Below, piece after piece: positions 6,451 to 14,535 of a DNA stretch of 18,459 nt. The notes below the pieces were generated by a model. The model did not search any database, was not told where the DNA came from, and saw nothing but the letters and a program-made list of their open reading frames with translations. This stretch comes from JAUYQR01 sp031377265 (GTDB lineage: Bacteria; Pseudomonadota; Alphaproteobacteria; Rhodobacterales; Rhodobacteraceae), in NCBI RefSeq assembly GCF_031377265.1, contig NZ_JANMET010000051.1, forward strand, positions 1 through 18,459, written 5' to 3'. The translations under genes were made by a program, and so were the position numbers. Each line of letters begins with the position of its first letter. Position 1 is the first letter of the stretch.

Positions 6451-6472
6451 CCGCCAAAGCCAAGGACTGTGC

Positions 6473-6847
6473 ATGACTGCCACGCTTTATGTCTGCACCA
6501 CCTGCAAACGGGGCGAGCCCGTGCCCGAAGGCATGCCCGCCCCCGGCGCCCAGTTGCATACGGCCTTGCTGGCCGCAGGCGCGCCAGACGGGGTGCGCAT
6601 CGTCGGGGTCGAATGCTTGTCGGCCTGCAACACCGGCTGCGCGGTGTCGCTGTCGATGCCGGGCGCGTGGTCCTATGTCTATGGCCGCCTTGGCCCCGAG
6701 AACGCCGCCGAAATCCTTGAGGGTGCGGCCAAGTATGCCGCCACCAGTGACGGTATCGTCGTCTGGCGCGACCGTCCCGTGATCTTCCGCAAACAAAGCA
6801 TCGCCCGTATCCCGCCCCAAATCCCCCTAGATGAGGCCGCCGAATGA
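6473..6847 (+). CDS. DUF1636 cysteine-rich, ferredoxin-like metal-binding protein
   Basis: A 124-residue cytoplasmic protein of the DUF1636 (COG5469, predicted metal-binding) family, commonly found in alphaproteobacterial cobalamin clusters and without a firmly assigned reaction. Five cysteines form two groups, C8-x2-C11 near the start and C48-x3-C52-x3-C56 (ECLSACNTGC), reminiscent of thioredoxin-like [2Fe-2S] ferredoxins. The ATG at 6473 has AAGGA six bases upstream; an open frame continuing further upstream runs through the riboswitch and is not coding. It is the first gene after the riboswitch and overlaps cobW by ATGA. A role in electron supply or metal handling for CobG, CobW or the adenosylation step is plausible by context, but not shown. 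Confidence 0.88.
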   Translation: MTATLYVCTTCKRGEPVPEGMPAPGAQLHTALLAAGAPDGVRIVGVECLSACNTGCAVSLSMPGAWSYVYGRLGPENAAEILEGAAKYAATSDGIVVWRDRPVIFRKQSIARIPPQIPLDEAAE

Positions 6848-7878
6848 ACTCGCTGAACAAGATCCCCGTGACCGTGATCACCGGCTTTCTGGGGGCGGGC
6901 AAGACGACCCTGATCCGCCACCTGATGGCCAACCCGCAGGGCAAGCGCCTGGCGATCCTGGTCAATGAATTTGGCACTCTCGGCGTTGACGGTGACATCC
7001 TGAAATCCTGCGCCGATGCCAATTGCCCGGTGGAAAACATCGTCGAGCTGGCCAACGGCTGCATCTGCTGCACTGTGGCCGAAGACTTCATCCCGACGAT
7101 CGAGGCGCTGATGGCGCTGCCCACCCGCCCCGATCACATCATCATCGAAACCTCCGGCCTTGCCCTGCCGAAACCTCTGCTCAAGGCTTTCGACTGGCCC
7201 GCGATCCGCTCGCGCATCACGGTGGACGGCGTGATCGCGCTGGCCGATGCCGAGGCGGTGGCCGCCGGCCGCTTTGCCCCCGATGTGGCGGCGGTGGATG
7301 CCCAGCGCGCCGCCGATCCCAGCATTGACCACGAAACCCCGCTGTCCGAGGTGTTCGAGGATCAGATCCTCTGCGCCGACCTGATCCTATTGTCCAAGGC
7401 CGATCTGGCGGGTGAGGCCGGCCTTGCCGCCGCCCGCGTGGTGATCAGCGCCGAGTTGACCCGGACCGTCCCGATGCTGGCGATGACCGAAGGCGTGATC
7501 GACCCGCGCGTGATCCTTGGTCTGAACGCCGCCGCCGAGGATGACATCGCCGCCCGCCCCTCGCATCACGACGGCGAGGATGACCACGAGCATGACGATT
7601 TCAACACCGTCGTGATCGACCTGCCCGAAGTGACCGACCCCGAGGCGCTGACCGCCGCCATCATCCGGCTGGCCAACGAGCAAAAGATCCTGCGGGTGAA
7701 GGGCCATGTGGCCGTAGCGGACAAGCCGATGCGCCTTTTGGTGCAGGCGGTGGGCGCGCGCGTGCGCAGCCAGTATGACCGGCCTTGGGGCAGCAGCCCC
7801 CGCCTGTCACAGCTGGTGGTCATCGCCGAACATGCCGACATTGACGAGGCCGCCATCCGCGCCGTGCTGGGGGCCTGA
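6844..7878 (+). CDS. cobW: CobW, G3E-family GTPase metallochaperone
   Basis: GTP-dependent metal-binding protein of the COG0523 family. In cobalamin clusters CobW is believed to deliver cobalt to the CobNST chelatase, although direct proof is limited. The 344-residue protein has the P-loop GFLGAGKTT at residues 14-22, the family metal motif CICC at 73-76 after NG, a DHIIIETSGLA switch-like segment, and SKAD as the guanine-specificity motif. A histidine/acid-rich linker (SHHDGEDDHEHDD, around residues 240-253) precedes the C-terminal CobW domain and probably binds metal. It starts with ATGA overlapping the DUF1636 stop, and is followed after six bases by cobN, whose product would be the recipient of cobalt. 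Confidence 0.95.
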   Translation: MNSLNKIPVTVITGFLGAGKTTLIRHLMANPQGKRLAILVNEFGTLGVDGDILKSCADANCPVENIVELANGCICCTVAEDFIPTIEALMALPTRPDHIIIETSGLALPKPLLKAFDWPAIRSRITVDGVIALADAEAVAAGRFAPDVAAVDAQRAADPSIDHETPLSEVFEDQILCADLILLSKADLAGEAGLAAARVVISAELTRTVPMLAMTEGVIDPRVILGLNAAAEDDIAARPSHHDGEDDHEHDDFNTVVIDLPEVTDPEALTAAIIRLANEQKILRVKGHVAVADKPMRLLVQAVGARVRSQYDRPWGSSPRLSQLVVIAEHADIDEAAIRAVLGA

Positions 7879-7884
7879 CACGCC

Positions 7885-10800
7885 ATGCATGTCGTCTTCC
7901 GTGAAAGCCATGGGCTTGAGGAAACGGACACCCCGTTCGACCTGGGTCAGGACCCGGCCGATCTGGTGGTGCTGTCGTTTTCCGACAGTGACCTGGGTGC
8001 TTTCGCGGCGGGATGGCAGCGTGGGCGGGCCAGCCTGCCCTCGGTGCGGCTGGGCAATCTGATCGCGCTGAAGCACCCCCTGTCCGTCGATACCTATGCC
8101 GAGAAGACCCTTGCCGGGGCCAAGGCCATCCTCGTCCGGGTGATCGGCGGCGAGGCCTATTGGCCTTACGGGCTTGCCACGCTGCAAGACCTTGCCCGCC
8201 GTCGCGGCATGGCGCTGGCGGTGCTGCCCGCCGATGGCCGCCCCGATGCGCGGCTGGATGCGCTGTCGACGCTGCCCGTCTCCACCCTGCGCCGTCTGCA
8301 GGCGCTGTGCGATGCGGGTGGCGCGGTCGCCGCACAGGCCGCCCTGGCGCAGCTGGCGCTGGCGGCGGGGCTTTATGCGGGGCCGGTGGGGGGCGACAAG
8401 ACCGTGCCCGACATGGGGTTCTATGACCCCGACCACGGCGTCATCGCGGCACCCGATGGCCGCGATAGCAATGTGCTTGTCACCTTTTACCGCTCTTACC
8501 TGACCGCCGCCGACACCGCCCCGATCGACGCCCTGATCACTGCCCTGCGCGTGGCGGGCTTTGCTGCCTATGGCGCCTTCGCCCCCAGCCTCAAGTCCCC
8601 CGGCGTGGCGGGTTGGCTGCGGGCCCACATCACCGCGCATCCCCCCGTGGCCATCCTGAATGCCACCGCCTTTTCGGCCCAGGCCGAAGACGGCACCACC
8701 CCCTTCGACGTCGCCGACTGCCCGGCGTTTCAGGTGGCGCTGTCCACCGCCCGCAAGCGCGACTGGGCGGCGTCCGACCGGGGTCTGTCGCCAGCCGATC
8801 TGGCCATGCATGTGGTGTTGCCCGAGGTGGACGGTCGCCTGTTCGCGGGCCTTGTCAGCTTCAAATCCCCCGGCAAGCGTGACCCCGACCTGCAGTTTTC
8901 GCGCTTTGCCCACCGCGCCGATGCCGCCCGGATTGCGGCCGTGGTGGCAAAGATCAGCGCGTGGCACCGTCTCGCCACCACCCCGGCGCCCGGGCGTGAG
9001 CTGGCGTTGATCCTGTCCACCTATCCCGGCCGCAGCCACCAGATGGCCCATGCCGTCGGGCTTGACGCGCTGGCCTCGACCGAGGCGCTGCTGGCCGATC
9101 TTGCCGCGCAAGGCTATCACACGCCGTCAGGCCCGCCCCTGCCGCTGGCGCTGACCCAGACCATCGCCTGGCCGCTCAGCGCTTATCGCGCCGCGCTGGC
9201 CACGCTGCCGCAATCGCTGCAAGAGGCGCTGGCCGCCTGGGGCGTGCCGGAAGATGATCCCGCCCACCGCGACGGAGCGTTTCACTTTGCCGCCACCCGC
9301 CGGGGCCGCGCCCTGATCGCGCTGCAGCCAGAACGCGGCGACATCGACACCCGGGATGCCGAGTATCACGACCTCGCCCGCACCCCGCGCCACGCCTACG
9401 TCGCCTTCTACCTCTGGCTGCGCGCGCAAAACCCCCACGCGCTGATCCACATGGGTGCGCATGGCACCTTGGAATGGCTGCCCGGAAAATCGGTGGCCTT
9501 GTCGGACGCCTGCTGGCCCGAGGCGCTGATCGGGGCTGTCCCGGTGATCTACCCCTTCATCGTCAACGACCCCGGTGAGGCCGCGCAGGCCAAACGCCGG
9601 ATCGGCGCGCTGACGCTGGGCCATCTGCCGCCGCCGATGGTTGCCTCTAGCCTGCCCACGGCGCTCTCCACCCTCGAACGGTTGCTGGATGAATACTCCA
9701 CCGCTGATGGCCTTGACCCCGCCCGCCGCAACCGCCTGATCGCCAGCATCCGCGATGAGGCGCAGGCCTCCGGCGTGGCCGCCGATCTGGGCCTGCCGCC
9801 CGATGCCACCCCCGCCGAGGCGATCACCCGGATCGACCGTTTCGTCTGCGACATCAAGGAAAGCCAGTTCGGCCATGGCCTGCACATCCTGGGGCAGGGC
9901 GCGGGCGAGCGTGAGGGGATGCTGGCCTCCCTTGCCGGCCGCCGCGTCGCCCCCGGCCCGGCGGGGTCGCCCTACCGGGGCCGCTCCGACGTTCTGCCCA
10001 CCGGGCGCAACCTGTTCAGCGTCGATCCGCGCGCGGTGCCGTCGCGCAACGCCCATGCCCAGGGCGTGAAGCTGGCCGAAGAGCTGATCCGCCGCCACCT
10101 GCAGGACCAAGGTGACTATCCACGCGGTCTGGTGGTGGATCTCTGGGGGTCGGCCACCATGCGCACGGCGGGCGAGGAATTCGCCATGGCAATGCATCTG
10201 GCGGGCCTTGCGCCACGCTGGGACGATGGTTCTGCCCGCGTTTCGGGGTTCGAGGTGATCCCGCTGGCCCTGCTGGGCCGCCCGCGCATTGATGTCACGC
10301 TGCGCGTCTCGGGCCTGTTCCGCGACGTCTTTCCCGGTCTGGCGCAACTGTTCGAGGCGGGGGCCGAGGCGCTGGCCAGCCGCGAGGAAACGGCGCAGGA
10401 CAACCCCTATACCCTGCGCGCGCCCCGCGTCTTTGGCCCGCAGCCCGGCCAATACGGCCTTGGCATGGGCACCGCCGCCGATACCTTCACCGACGAGGCC
10501 CGCGCCGATGCGGGCGAGGCGTGGCTGAAATCCTCCAGCTGGGCCATCGGCATCGACGGGCAATCGACTGAAAACCGCAAGGCGCTGGCGGCGCGGGTGC
10601 TGGCCGCCGACAGCTTTGTCCACCCCCAAGACCTGCCCGAAACCGATGTGCTGATGGCAGCCGATTATGCCGCGCATGAGGCCGGCTTCGCCGCCGCCGT
10701 GGCGCGCCTTGGCGGGCAGGCGCCCACGCTCTACCACCTTGACGCCACAAGGCCAGACACCCCCCGCGCCCGCACCCTGACCGAGGAGATCGCCCGCGTC

Positions 10801-11103
10801 GTGCGCGCCCGTGCCGCCAACCCCGATTGGGCGGATGGAATGATGCGCCACGGCTACCGGGGTGCCGCCGAGATCGCCGCCACGCTGGACCACATGGCCG
10901 CCTTCGCGCATCTGGCCCAGGTGGTGCCGCCGCATCTGTTCGACCTCTACCACACGGCGACGCTGGGCCGCGACGATCTGCGCGCGTTTCTTGCCCACGA
11001 AAACCCCGGCGCGCTGGCCGCGATGGAGGATATCTTTCAGCGTCTGCGCGATGCGGGTCTGTGGATCACGCGGCGCAACTCCATTGCATCGGCGCTGGCA
11101 TGA
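7885..11103 (+). CDS. cobN: Cobaltochelatase large subunit CobN
   Basis: Large, tetrapyrrole-binding subunit of the ATP-dependent cobaltochelatase that inserts cobalt into hydrogenobyrinic acid a,c-diamide, working with the AAA+ partners CobS and CobT, which are not encoded in this window. It belongs to the same superfamily as magnesium chelatase ChlH/BchH. Family segments visible include MGAHGTLEWLPGKSVALSD (around residues 523-541), FIVNDPGEAAQAKRRIGA, and SPYRGRSDVLPTGRNLFSVD (from about residue 696), plus VDLWGSATMRTAGEE. With 1072 residues it is shorter than the Pseudomonas denitrificans protein (about 1275). The frame is uninterrupted and the C-terminus looks complete, so this appears to be a compact version rather than a truncation. 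The start ATG is six bases after the cobW stop; a GGGGG run serves as the likely ribosome site. Confidence 0.96.
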   Translation: MHVVFRESHGLEETDTPFDLGQDPADLVVLSFSDSDLGAFAAGWQRGRASLPSVRLGNLIALKHPLSVDTYAEKTLAGAKAILVRVIGGEAYWPYGLATLQDLARRRGMALAVLPADGRPDARLDALSTLPVSTLRRLQALCDAGGAVAAQAALAQLALAAGLYAGPVGGDKTVPDMGFYDPDHGVIAAPDGRDSNVLVTFYRSYLTAADTAPIDALITALRVAGFAAYGAFAPSLKSPGVAGWLRAHITAHPPVAILNATAFSAQAEDGTTPFDVADCPAFQVALSTARKRDWAASDRGLSPADLAMHVVLPEVDGRLFAGLVSFKSPGKRDPDLQFSRFAHRADAARIAAVVAKISAWHRLATTPAPGRELALILSTYPGRSHQMAHAVGLDALASTEALLADLAAQGYHTPSGPPLPLALTQTIAWPLSAYRAALATLPQSLQEALAAWGVPEDDPAHRDGAFHFAATRRGRALIALQPERGDIDTRDAEYHDLARTPRHAYVAFYLWLRAQNPHALIHMGAHGTLEWLPGKSVALSDACWPEALIGAVPVIYPFIVNDPGEAAQAKRRIGALTLGHLPPPMVASSLPTALSTLERLLDEYSTADGLDPARRNRLIASIRDEAQASGVAADLGLPPDATPAEAITRIDRFVCDIKESQFGHGLHILGQGAGEREGMLASLAGRRVAPGPAGSPYRGRSDVLPTGRNLFSVDPRAVPSRNAHAQGVKLAEELIRRHLQDQGDYPRGLVVDLWGSATMRTAGEEFAMAMHLAGLAPRWDDGSARVSGFEVIPLALLGRPRIDVTLRVSGLFRDVFPGLAQLFEAGAEALASREETAQDNPYTLRAPRVFGPQPGQYGLGMGTAADTFTDEARADAGEAWLKSSSWAIGIDGQSTENRKALAARVLAADSFVHPQDLPETDVLMAADYAAHEAGFAAAVARLGGQAPTLYHLDATRPDTPRARTLTEEIARVVRARAANPDWADGMMRHGYRGAAEIAATLDHMAAFAHLAQVVPPHLFDLYHTATLGRDDLRAFLAHENPGALAAMEDIFQRLRDAGLWITRRNSIASALA

Positions 11104-12278
11104 GTGCGCCAGAGATCAAAAGCCACGAGATCAAGGGCCCCCAAATCAAGGGCTGGTGCCCCGGGGCCCTGCGGCCCATGCAATCGGGCGATGGCTGGCT
11201 GGTGCGCATCCGCCCCCCCGGCGGAATGCTGACGCCCGCGCAGGCCGCCGGGATCGCCAAGGCATCCTTGGCCCATGGGAACGGAATTCTCGATCTGTCG
11301 TCGCGCGCCAACCTGCAACTGCGCGGCGTGCGGCCCGAGGCGCATGCGGCGCTGATCGACGACCTGTCGGCCCTCGGCCTGATCGACCCCGACATTGCCA
11401 CCGAAACCGCGCGCAACATCGTGGTGACCCCGTTCTGGCAGCCGGGGGACGGCACGCAACCCCTCGCCTCCCGGTTTGCCGCAGCCTTGGCCGCAGCGCC
11501 GCCGCTGCCGGGCAAGTTCGGTTTTGCCATAGACACCGGGCCAAACCCTGTCCTGCACGACACCCCCGCCGATATCCGGCTGGAGCGGGACATGTCTGGC
11601 CAGCTGATCCTGCGCCCAGATGGCCACGCCTTGGGCAAAGCGGTCACCGAAGGTACTGCGATCGATGCGGCCCTTGCGCTGACCCGATGGTTCCTGGCCA
11701 CCGGCGGCGCGCCCGAAGGCCGGGGGCGGATGGCCGCGCATCTGGCGCGGGCCGATCTGCCGGATGGCTTTGCGCTTGCCGCTGCCCCGCCCTTGCCGCT
11801 ACCGCTGCCCGGTGCGGTTCCGCAAGGCGCGCTGGTGGCCTTTGCCTTCGGCCAGATGCAGGCTGCCACCCTTGCGGGTCTTGCCGCCCTTGGCCGCGAT
11901 CTGCGCCTGACGCCCTGGCGTATGCTGCTGATCGCGGGAGCGGACATCGCCCCCGACCTTCCCGACCTGATCACCACGCCTGATGATCCCTTGCTGCGGG
12001 TCACGGCCTGCACCGGCGCGCCCGGTTGCCCGCAGGCGCTGGGGCCAACCCGTGATCTGGCCCGGATGCTGGCGCCTTTCGTCAACCACAGCTTGCATGT
12101 CTCGGGCTGCGCAAAGGGGTGCGCCCATCCCGGCCTGGCCCCGATCACGCTGGTTGCCACGTCCTCCGGCTATAATCTGATCCGAAACGGCACCGCCTCG
12201 GGGGCGCCACACCTGACCGATCTGCCACCTCACCTGATTGCCGCTGCCCTGAAAGACCCCAATGCCGCATCTTTATGA
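11100..12278 (+). CDS. cobG: Precorrin-3B synthase CobG
   Basis: Oxygen-dependent iron-sulfur/siroheme-type monooxygenase that converts precorrin-3A to precorrin-3B, the step that defines the aerobic pathway and prepares ring contraction by CobJ. The 392-residue protein has nitrite/sulfite-reductase ferredoxin-like halves (RSSANLQLRG-type region read here as SSRANLQLRGV at about residues 69-79) and the cluster-binding signature C304-x5-C310 (CTGAPGC) with C337-x3-C341 (CAKGC). It is shorter than P. denitrificans CobG (about 459). The start ATG overlaps the cobN stop as ATGA; the first 17 residues contain an IK-rich repeat (EIKSHEIKGPQIKG). The cobH gene begins inside its last 17 bases. CobG, and not the alternative flavoprotein CobZ, is therefore used for this step. 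Confidence 0.94.
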   Translation: MSAPEIKSHEIKGPQIKGWCPGALRPMQSGDGWLVRIRPPGGMLTPAQAAGIAKASLAHGNGILDLSSRANLQLRGVRPEAHAALIDDLSALGLIDPDIATETARNIVVTPFWQPGDGTQPLASRFAAALAAAPPLPGKFGFAIDTGPNPVLHDTPADIRLERDMSGQLILRPDGHALGKAVTEGTAIDAALALTRWFLATGGAPEGRGRMAAHLARADLPDGFALAAAPPLPLPLPGAVPQGALVAFAFGQMQAATLAGLAALGRDLRLTPWRMLLIAGADIAPDLPDLITTPDDPLLRVTACTGAPGCPQALGPTRDLARMLAPFVNHSLHVSGCAKGCAHPGLAPITLVATSSGYNLIRNGTASGAPHLTDLPPHLIAAALKDPNAASL

Positions 12279-12891
12279 AACCGACGGCGCTGCGATCTAC
12301 CTGCAAAGCTTTGCCATGATCCGGGCCGAGGCCGACCTCGCCCGCTTCACGCCCGAGGAAGAGGTGGTCGCCGTCCGCATGATCCACGCTGCCGGGATGG
12401 TGGACCTTGCGCCGCACATCCGCTTCAGCCCCGGCATGGCCATCGCCGCCCGTGCGGCACTCGAGGCCGGTGCGCCGATCCTGTGCGATGTGCGCATGGT
12501 CAGCGAAGGCATCACCCGCAAGCGCCTGCCTGCGGGCAACGCGGTGATCTGCACCCTGCAAGACCCGGCGGTGCCCGCGCTTGCCGCGCGCATGGGCAAC
12601 ACCCGCTCCGCCGCGGCGGTGGAGCTGTGGCGGCCCCATCTGCAAGGCGCGGTCGTGGCCATCGGCAACGCGCCCACGGCGCTGTTTCACCTCTTGAACA
12701 TGCTGGAGGACCCCAGCTGCCCGCGCCCCGCTGCCATCATCGGCTGTCCGGTGGGTTTCGTCGGTGCCGCCGAATCGAAAGACGCCCTGATGCAGGCCCC
12801 GCCCGTGCCCAGCCTGATCGTCGCAGGCCGCCTCGGCGGGTCGGCAATCACCGTGGCCGCGATAAACGCGCTTGCCAGCCGGAAGGAATGA
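12262..12891 (+). CDS. cobH: Precorrin-8X methylmutase CobH
   Basis: Moves the C11 methyl group to C12 of precorrin-8X, giving hydrogenobyrinic acid, the first stable corrin of the pathway. The 209-residue length is normal for CobH/CbiC. The likely catalytic histidine is His42 in MIHAAGMVDL, corresponding to the known active-site histidine near residue 43 in characterised homologues. The segments ILCDVRMVSEGITRKRL and GCPVGFVGAAESKDAL, the latter shared by the family, are also clear. It begins 17 bases before the end of cobG, which implies translational coupling, and overlaps the cobI upstream region at ATGA. No anomalies are seen in the reading frame. Confidence 0.96.
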   Translation: MPHLYETDGAAIYLQSFAMIRAEADLARFTPEEEVVAVRMIHAAGMVDLAPHIRFSPGMAIAARAALEAGAPILCDVRMVSEGITRKRLPAGNAVICTLQDPAVPALAARMGNTRSAAAVELWRPHLQGAVVAIGNAPTALFHLLNMLEDPSCPRPAAIIGCPVGFVGAAESKDALMQAPPVPSLIVAGRLGGSAITVAAINALASRKE

Positions 12892-12893
12892 CC

Positions 12894-13625
12894 ATGGGGC
12901 GCGTGATCTGCGCGGGCCTCGGCCCAGGTGACCCGGATCTGATGAGCCTGCGCGCCGCCCGCGCCATCGGGGCTGCAGCCCATGTCGCCTATTTCCGCAA
13001 GGCCGGCCGCCCGGGCCAGGCCCGCCGGATCGTCGAGGGGATGCTGGCCCCCGGCGTAACCGAATACCCGATGGAATACCCGGTCACCACCGAACTTCCC
13101 TTCGACAGCCCTGACTATACGCAGGCGCTGGCGACCTTCTATGACGACTGGGCGCTGCGTCTGGAAACCCTGTGCCAGACCACCGACGTTGTGGTGCTGT
13201 GTGAGGGCGACCCGTTCTTTTACGGCAGCTTCATGCACCTGCATTCCCGCCTGAAAGGCCGCGTGCCGGTCGAGGTGATCCCCGGCATCACCGGCATGAC
13301 CGGCTGCTGGACGGCGACGGATACCCCGATCACCTGGGGCGATGACGTGCTCACGGTTCTTATGGGCACGCTGCCCGAAGACGACCTTGTCCGCCACATG
13401 ACCGAAGCCGACGCGCTGGTGGTGATGAAGACCGGGCGCAATCTGCCCCGCGTCCGCCGGGCGCTGGACCGGGCCGGGCGGCTGGATGCGGCCTGGCTGG
13501 TCGAACGCGGCACCATGCCGAACCAGCGCATCGCGCGGCTGATCGACGTCGATGCCACCGATTGCCCGTATTTCGCCATCGTGCTGGTCCATGGCCACGG
13601 CCGCCGCCCCGAGGTGCCGGAATGA
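12894..13625 (+). CDS. cobI: Precorrin-2 C20-methyltransferase CobI
   Basis: SAM-dependent methyltransferase that methylates C20 of precorrin-2 to give precorrin-3A, the substrate of CobG. The 243-residue protein shows the class III methyltransferase signature GLGPGDPDLMSLRAA at the N-terminus, followed by the CobI/CbiL motif LCEGDPFFYGSFMHLH and the VIPGITGMTGC segment. Two in-frame ATGs exist, at 12888 (overlapping the cobH stop as ATGA) and 12894. GGAAGGA at 12881-12887 lies directly against the first and six bases before the second, so 12894 is preferred. After its stop the tight operon spacing breaks, with 175 bases of hairpins and repeat before cobJ. Confidence 0.95.
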   Translation: MGRVICAGLGPGDPDLMSLRAARAIGAAAHVAYFRKAGRPGQARRIVEGMLAPGVTEYPMEYPVTTELPFDSPDYTQALATFYDDWALRLETLCQTTDVVVLCEGDPFFYGSFMHLHSRLKGRVPVEVIPGITGMTGCWTATDTPITWGDDVLTVLMGTLPEDDLVRHMTEADALVVMKTGRNLPRVRRALDRAGRLDAAWLVERGTMPNQRIARLIDVDATDCPYFAIVLVHGHGRRPEVPE

Positions 13626-13656
13626 TCACCTGTCGCACCTGGTTGCCACCGGAAGC

Positions 13657-13731
13657 GGGGGTTTCACACCCCCGGCCCGTCCCGGCCACGGGCCGGGCGT
13701 TCTTCGCGGAAATCCTCCACTGGAGGATTTC
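13657..13731. repeat. Cluster of three hairpins between cobI and cobJ
   Basis: Three consecutive inverted repeats lie here. The first is GGGGGT (13657-13662) with ACCCCC (13668-13673). The second is CCCGGCC (13681-13687) with GGCCGGG (13691-13697) around ACG. The third is a perfect 10-bp stem GAAATCCTCC (13709-13718) with GGAGGATTTC (13722-13731) around ACT. None has a T-tract. They may form an mRNA processing or attenuation point inside the operon, or be part of the repeat element that follows at 13745. Confidence 0.6.
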
Positions 13732-13744
13732 TGATCGCTCATCA

Positions 13745-13774
13745 CCCCCCGTGGGATATTTTTGCAGAGAGGAA
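13745..13774 (+). repeat. Intergenic repeat, copy 3
   Basis: A run of six C followed by GTGGGATATTTTTGC and AGAGAGGAA, aligning with copies 1 and 2 in the convergent cobQ-cobO region. As there, a GGGGGT/ACCCCC hairpin precedes it. It sits 26 bases before the cobJ start, too far for its GAGAGGAA to serve as that gene's ribosome-binding site. Confidence 0.65.
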
Positions 13775-13800
13775 GACTTTAGGGCTTCGGGGGCTGCGCA

Positions 13801-14535
13801 ATGACAGGGTCTTTGGTCATTGCAGGCCTCGGCCCCGGCGCCGACCGTATGGTGACCCCCGAAGTCACCGCCGCCCTTGCCCTTGCCACCGATGTTGTGG
13901 GCTACATCCCCTATGTTGCCCGCATTGCCCCGCGCTCCGGCCTGACGTTGCACCCCTCCGACAACCGGGTGGAGATGGACCGCGCCCGCGCCGCACTGGC
14001 AATGGCCGCCGCTGGCCAGCATGTGGTCATCGTCTCCTCCGGTGATCCGGGCGTGTTCGCGATGGCCAGCGCAGTGTTCGAGGCGCTGGAGGGCGCGCCC
14101 GCGTGGCACGCCCTTGATATCCGCGTGCTGCCCGGCATTACCGCGATGCTGGCCGCCGCCGCGCGCGCCGGTGCGCCCTTGGGGCATGACTTCTGCTGCA
14201 TCAACCTCAGCGACAACCTCAAACCTTGGGAAGTCATCGAAACCCGGCTGCGCCACGCGGCCCGCGCCGATTTCGCCATGGCGTTTTACAACCCGCGCTC
14301 GGCCAGCCGCCCCGACACCTTTGCCCAAACGCTGGCGGTGCTGCGCGCGGAATGCGGGCCAGACCGCCTGATCACCTTTGCCCGCGCGGTCTCCACCGCC
14401 GACGAGGCGATCACCACCGTCCCCCTGCGCGACGCCACGCCCGAGATGGCCGACATGCGCACCGTCGTGATCGTCGGCAACAGCGCCACCCGTCGGGTCG
14501 GGCGCTGGATCTACACCCCGAGGCGCGCGGGATGA
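13801..14535 (+). CDS. cobJ: Precorrin-3B C17-methyltransferase CobJ
   Basis: SAM-dependent enzyme that methylates C17 of precorrin-3B and brings about ring contraction to precorrin-4. The 244-residue protein is a class III methyltransferase with GLGPG at residues 9-13, a conserved VVGYIPYV segment, SSGDPGVFAMA, the PGITAMLAAAARAGAPLGHDF region, NLSDNLKPW, and AFYNPRS, which together identify CobJ/CbiH. The ATG at 13801 has a GGGGG run eight bases upstream. It is separated from cobI by the hairpin/repeat cluster. Its last 25 bases overlap the end of the oppositely oriented cobK, so the two transcripts are complementary at their 3' ends. Confidence 0.96.
   Translation: MTGSLVIAGLGPGADRMVTPEVTAALALATDVVGYIPYVARIAPRSGLTLHPSDNRVEMDRARAALAMAAAGQHVVIVSSGDPGVFAMASAVFEALEGAPAWHALDIRVLPGITAMLAAAARAGAPLGHDFCCINLSDNLKPWEVIETRLRHAARADFAMAFYNPRSASRPDTFAQTLAVLRAECGPDRLITFARAVSTADEAITTVPLRDATPEMADMRTVVIVGNSATRRVGRWIYTPRRAG

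Noticed and set aside
9127..10998. A 623-codon minus-strand open frame opposite cobN (and similar long frames at 7807-9120 and 13360-15375)
   Set aside because: They are by-products of very GC-rich third codon positions in the real genes. Their sequences are low-complexity, rich in Arg, Gly and His, and without recognisable domains. The C-terminal part of the 13360-15375 frame only mirrors cobJ and cobK.
7885..11103. Possible truncation or frameshift in cobN because of its short length
   Set aside because: The frame is continuous, family motifs run from start to end, and the stop overlaps cobG as ATGA, which is the normal junction in this operon.
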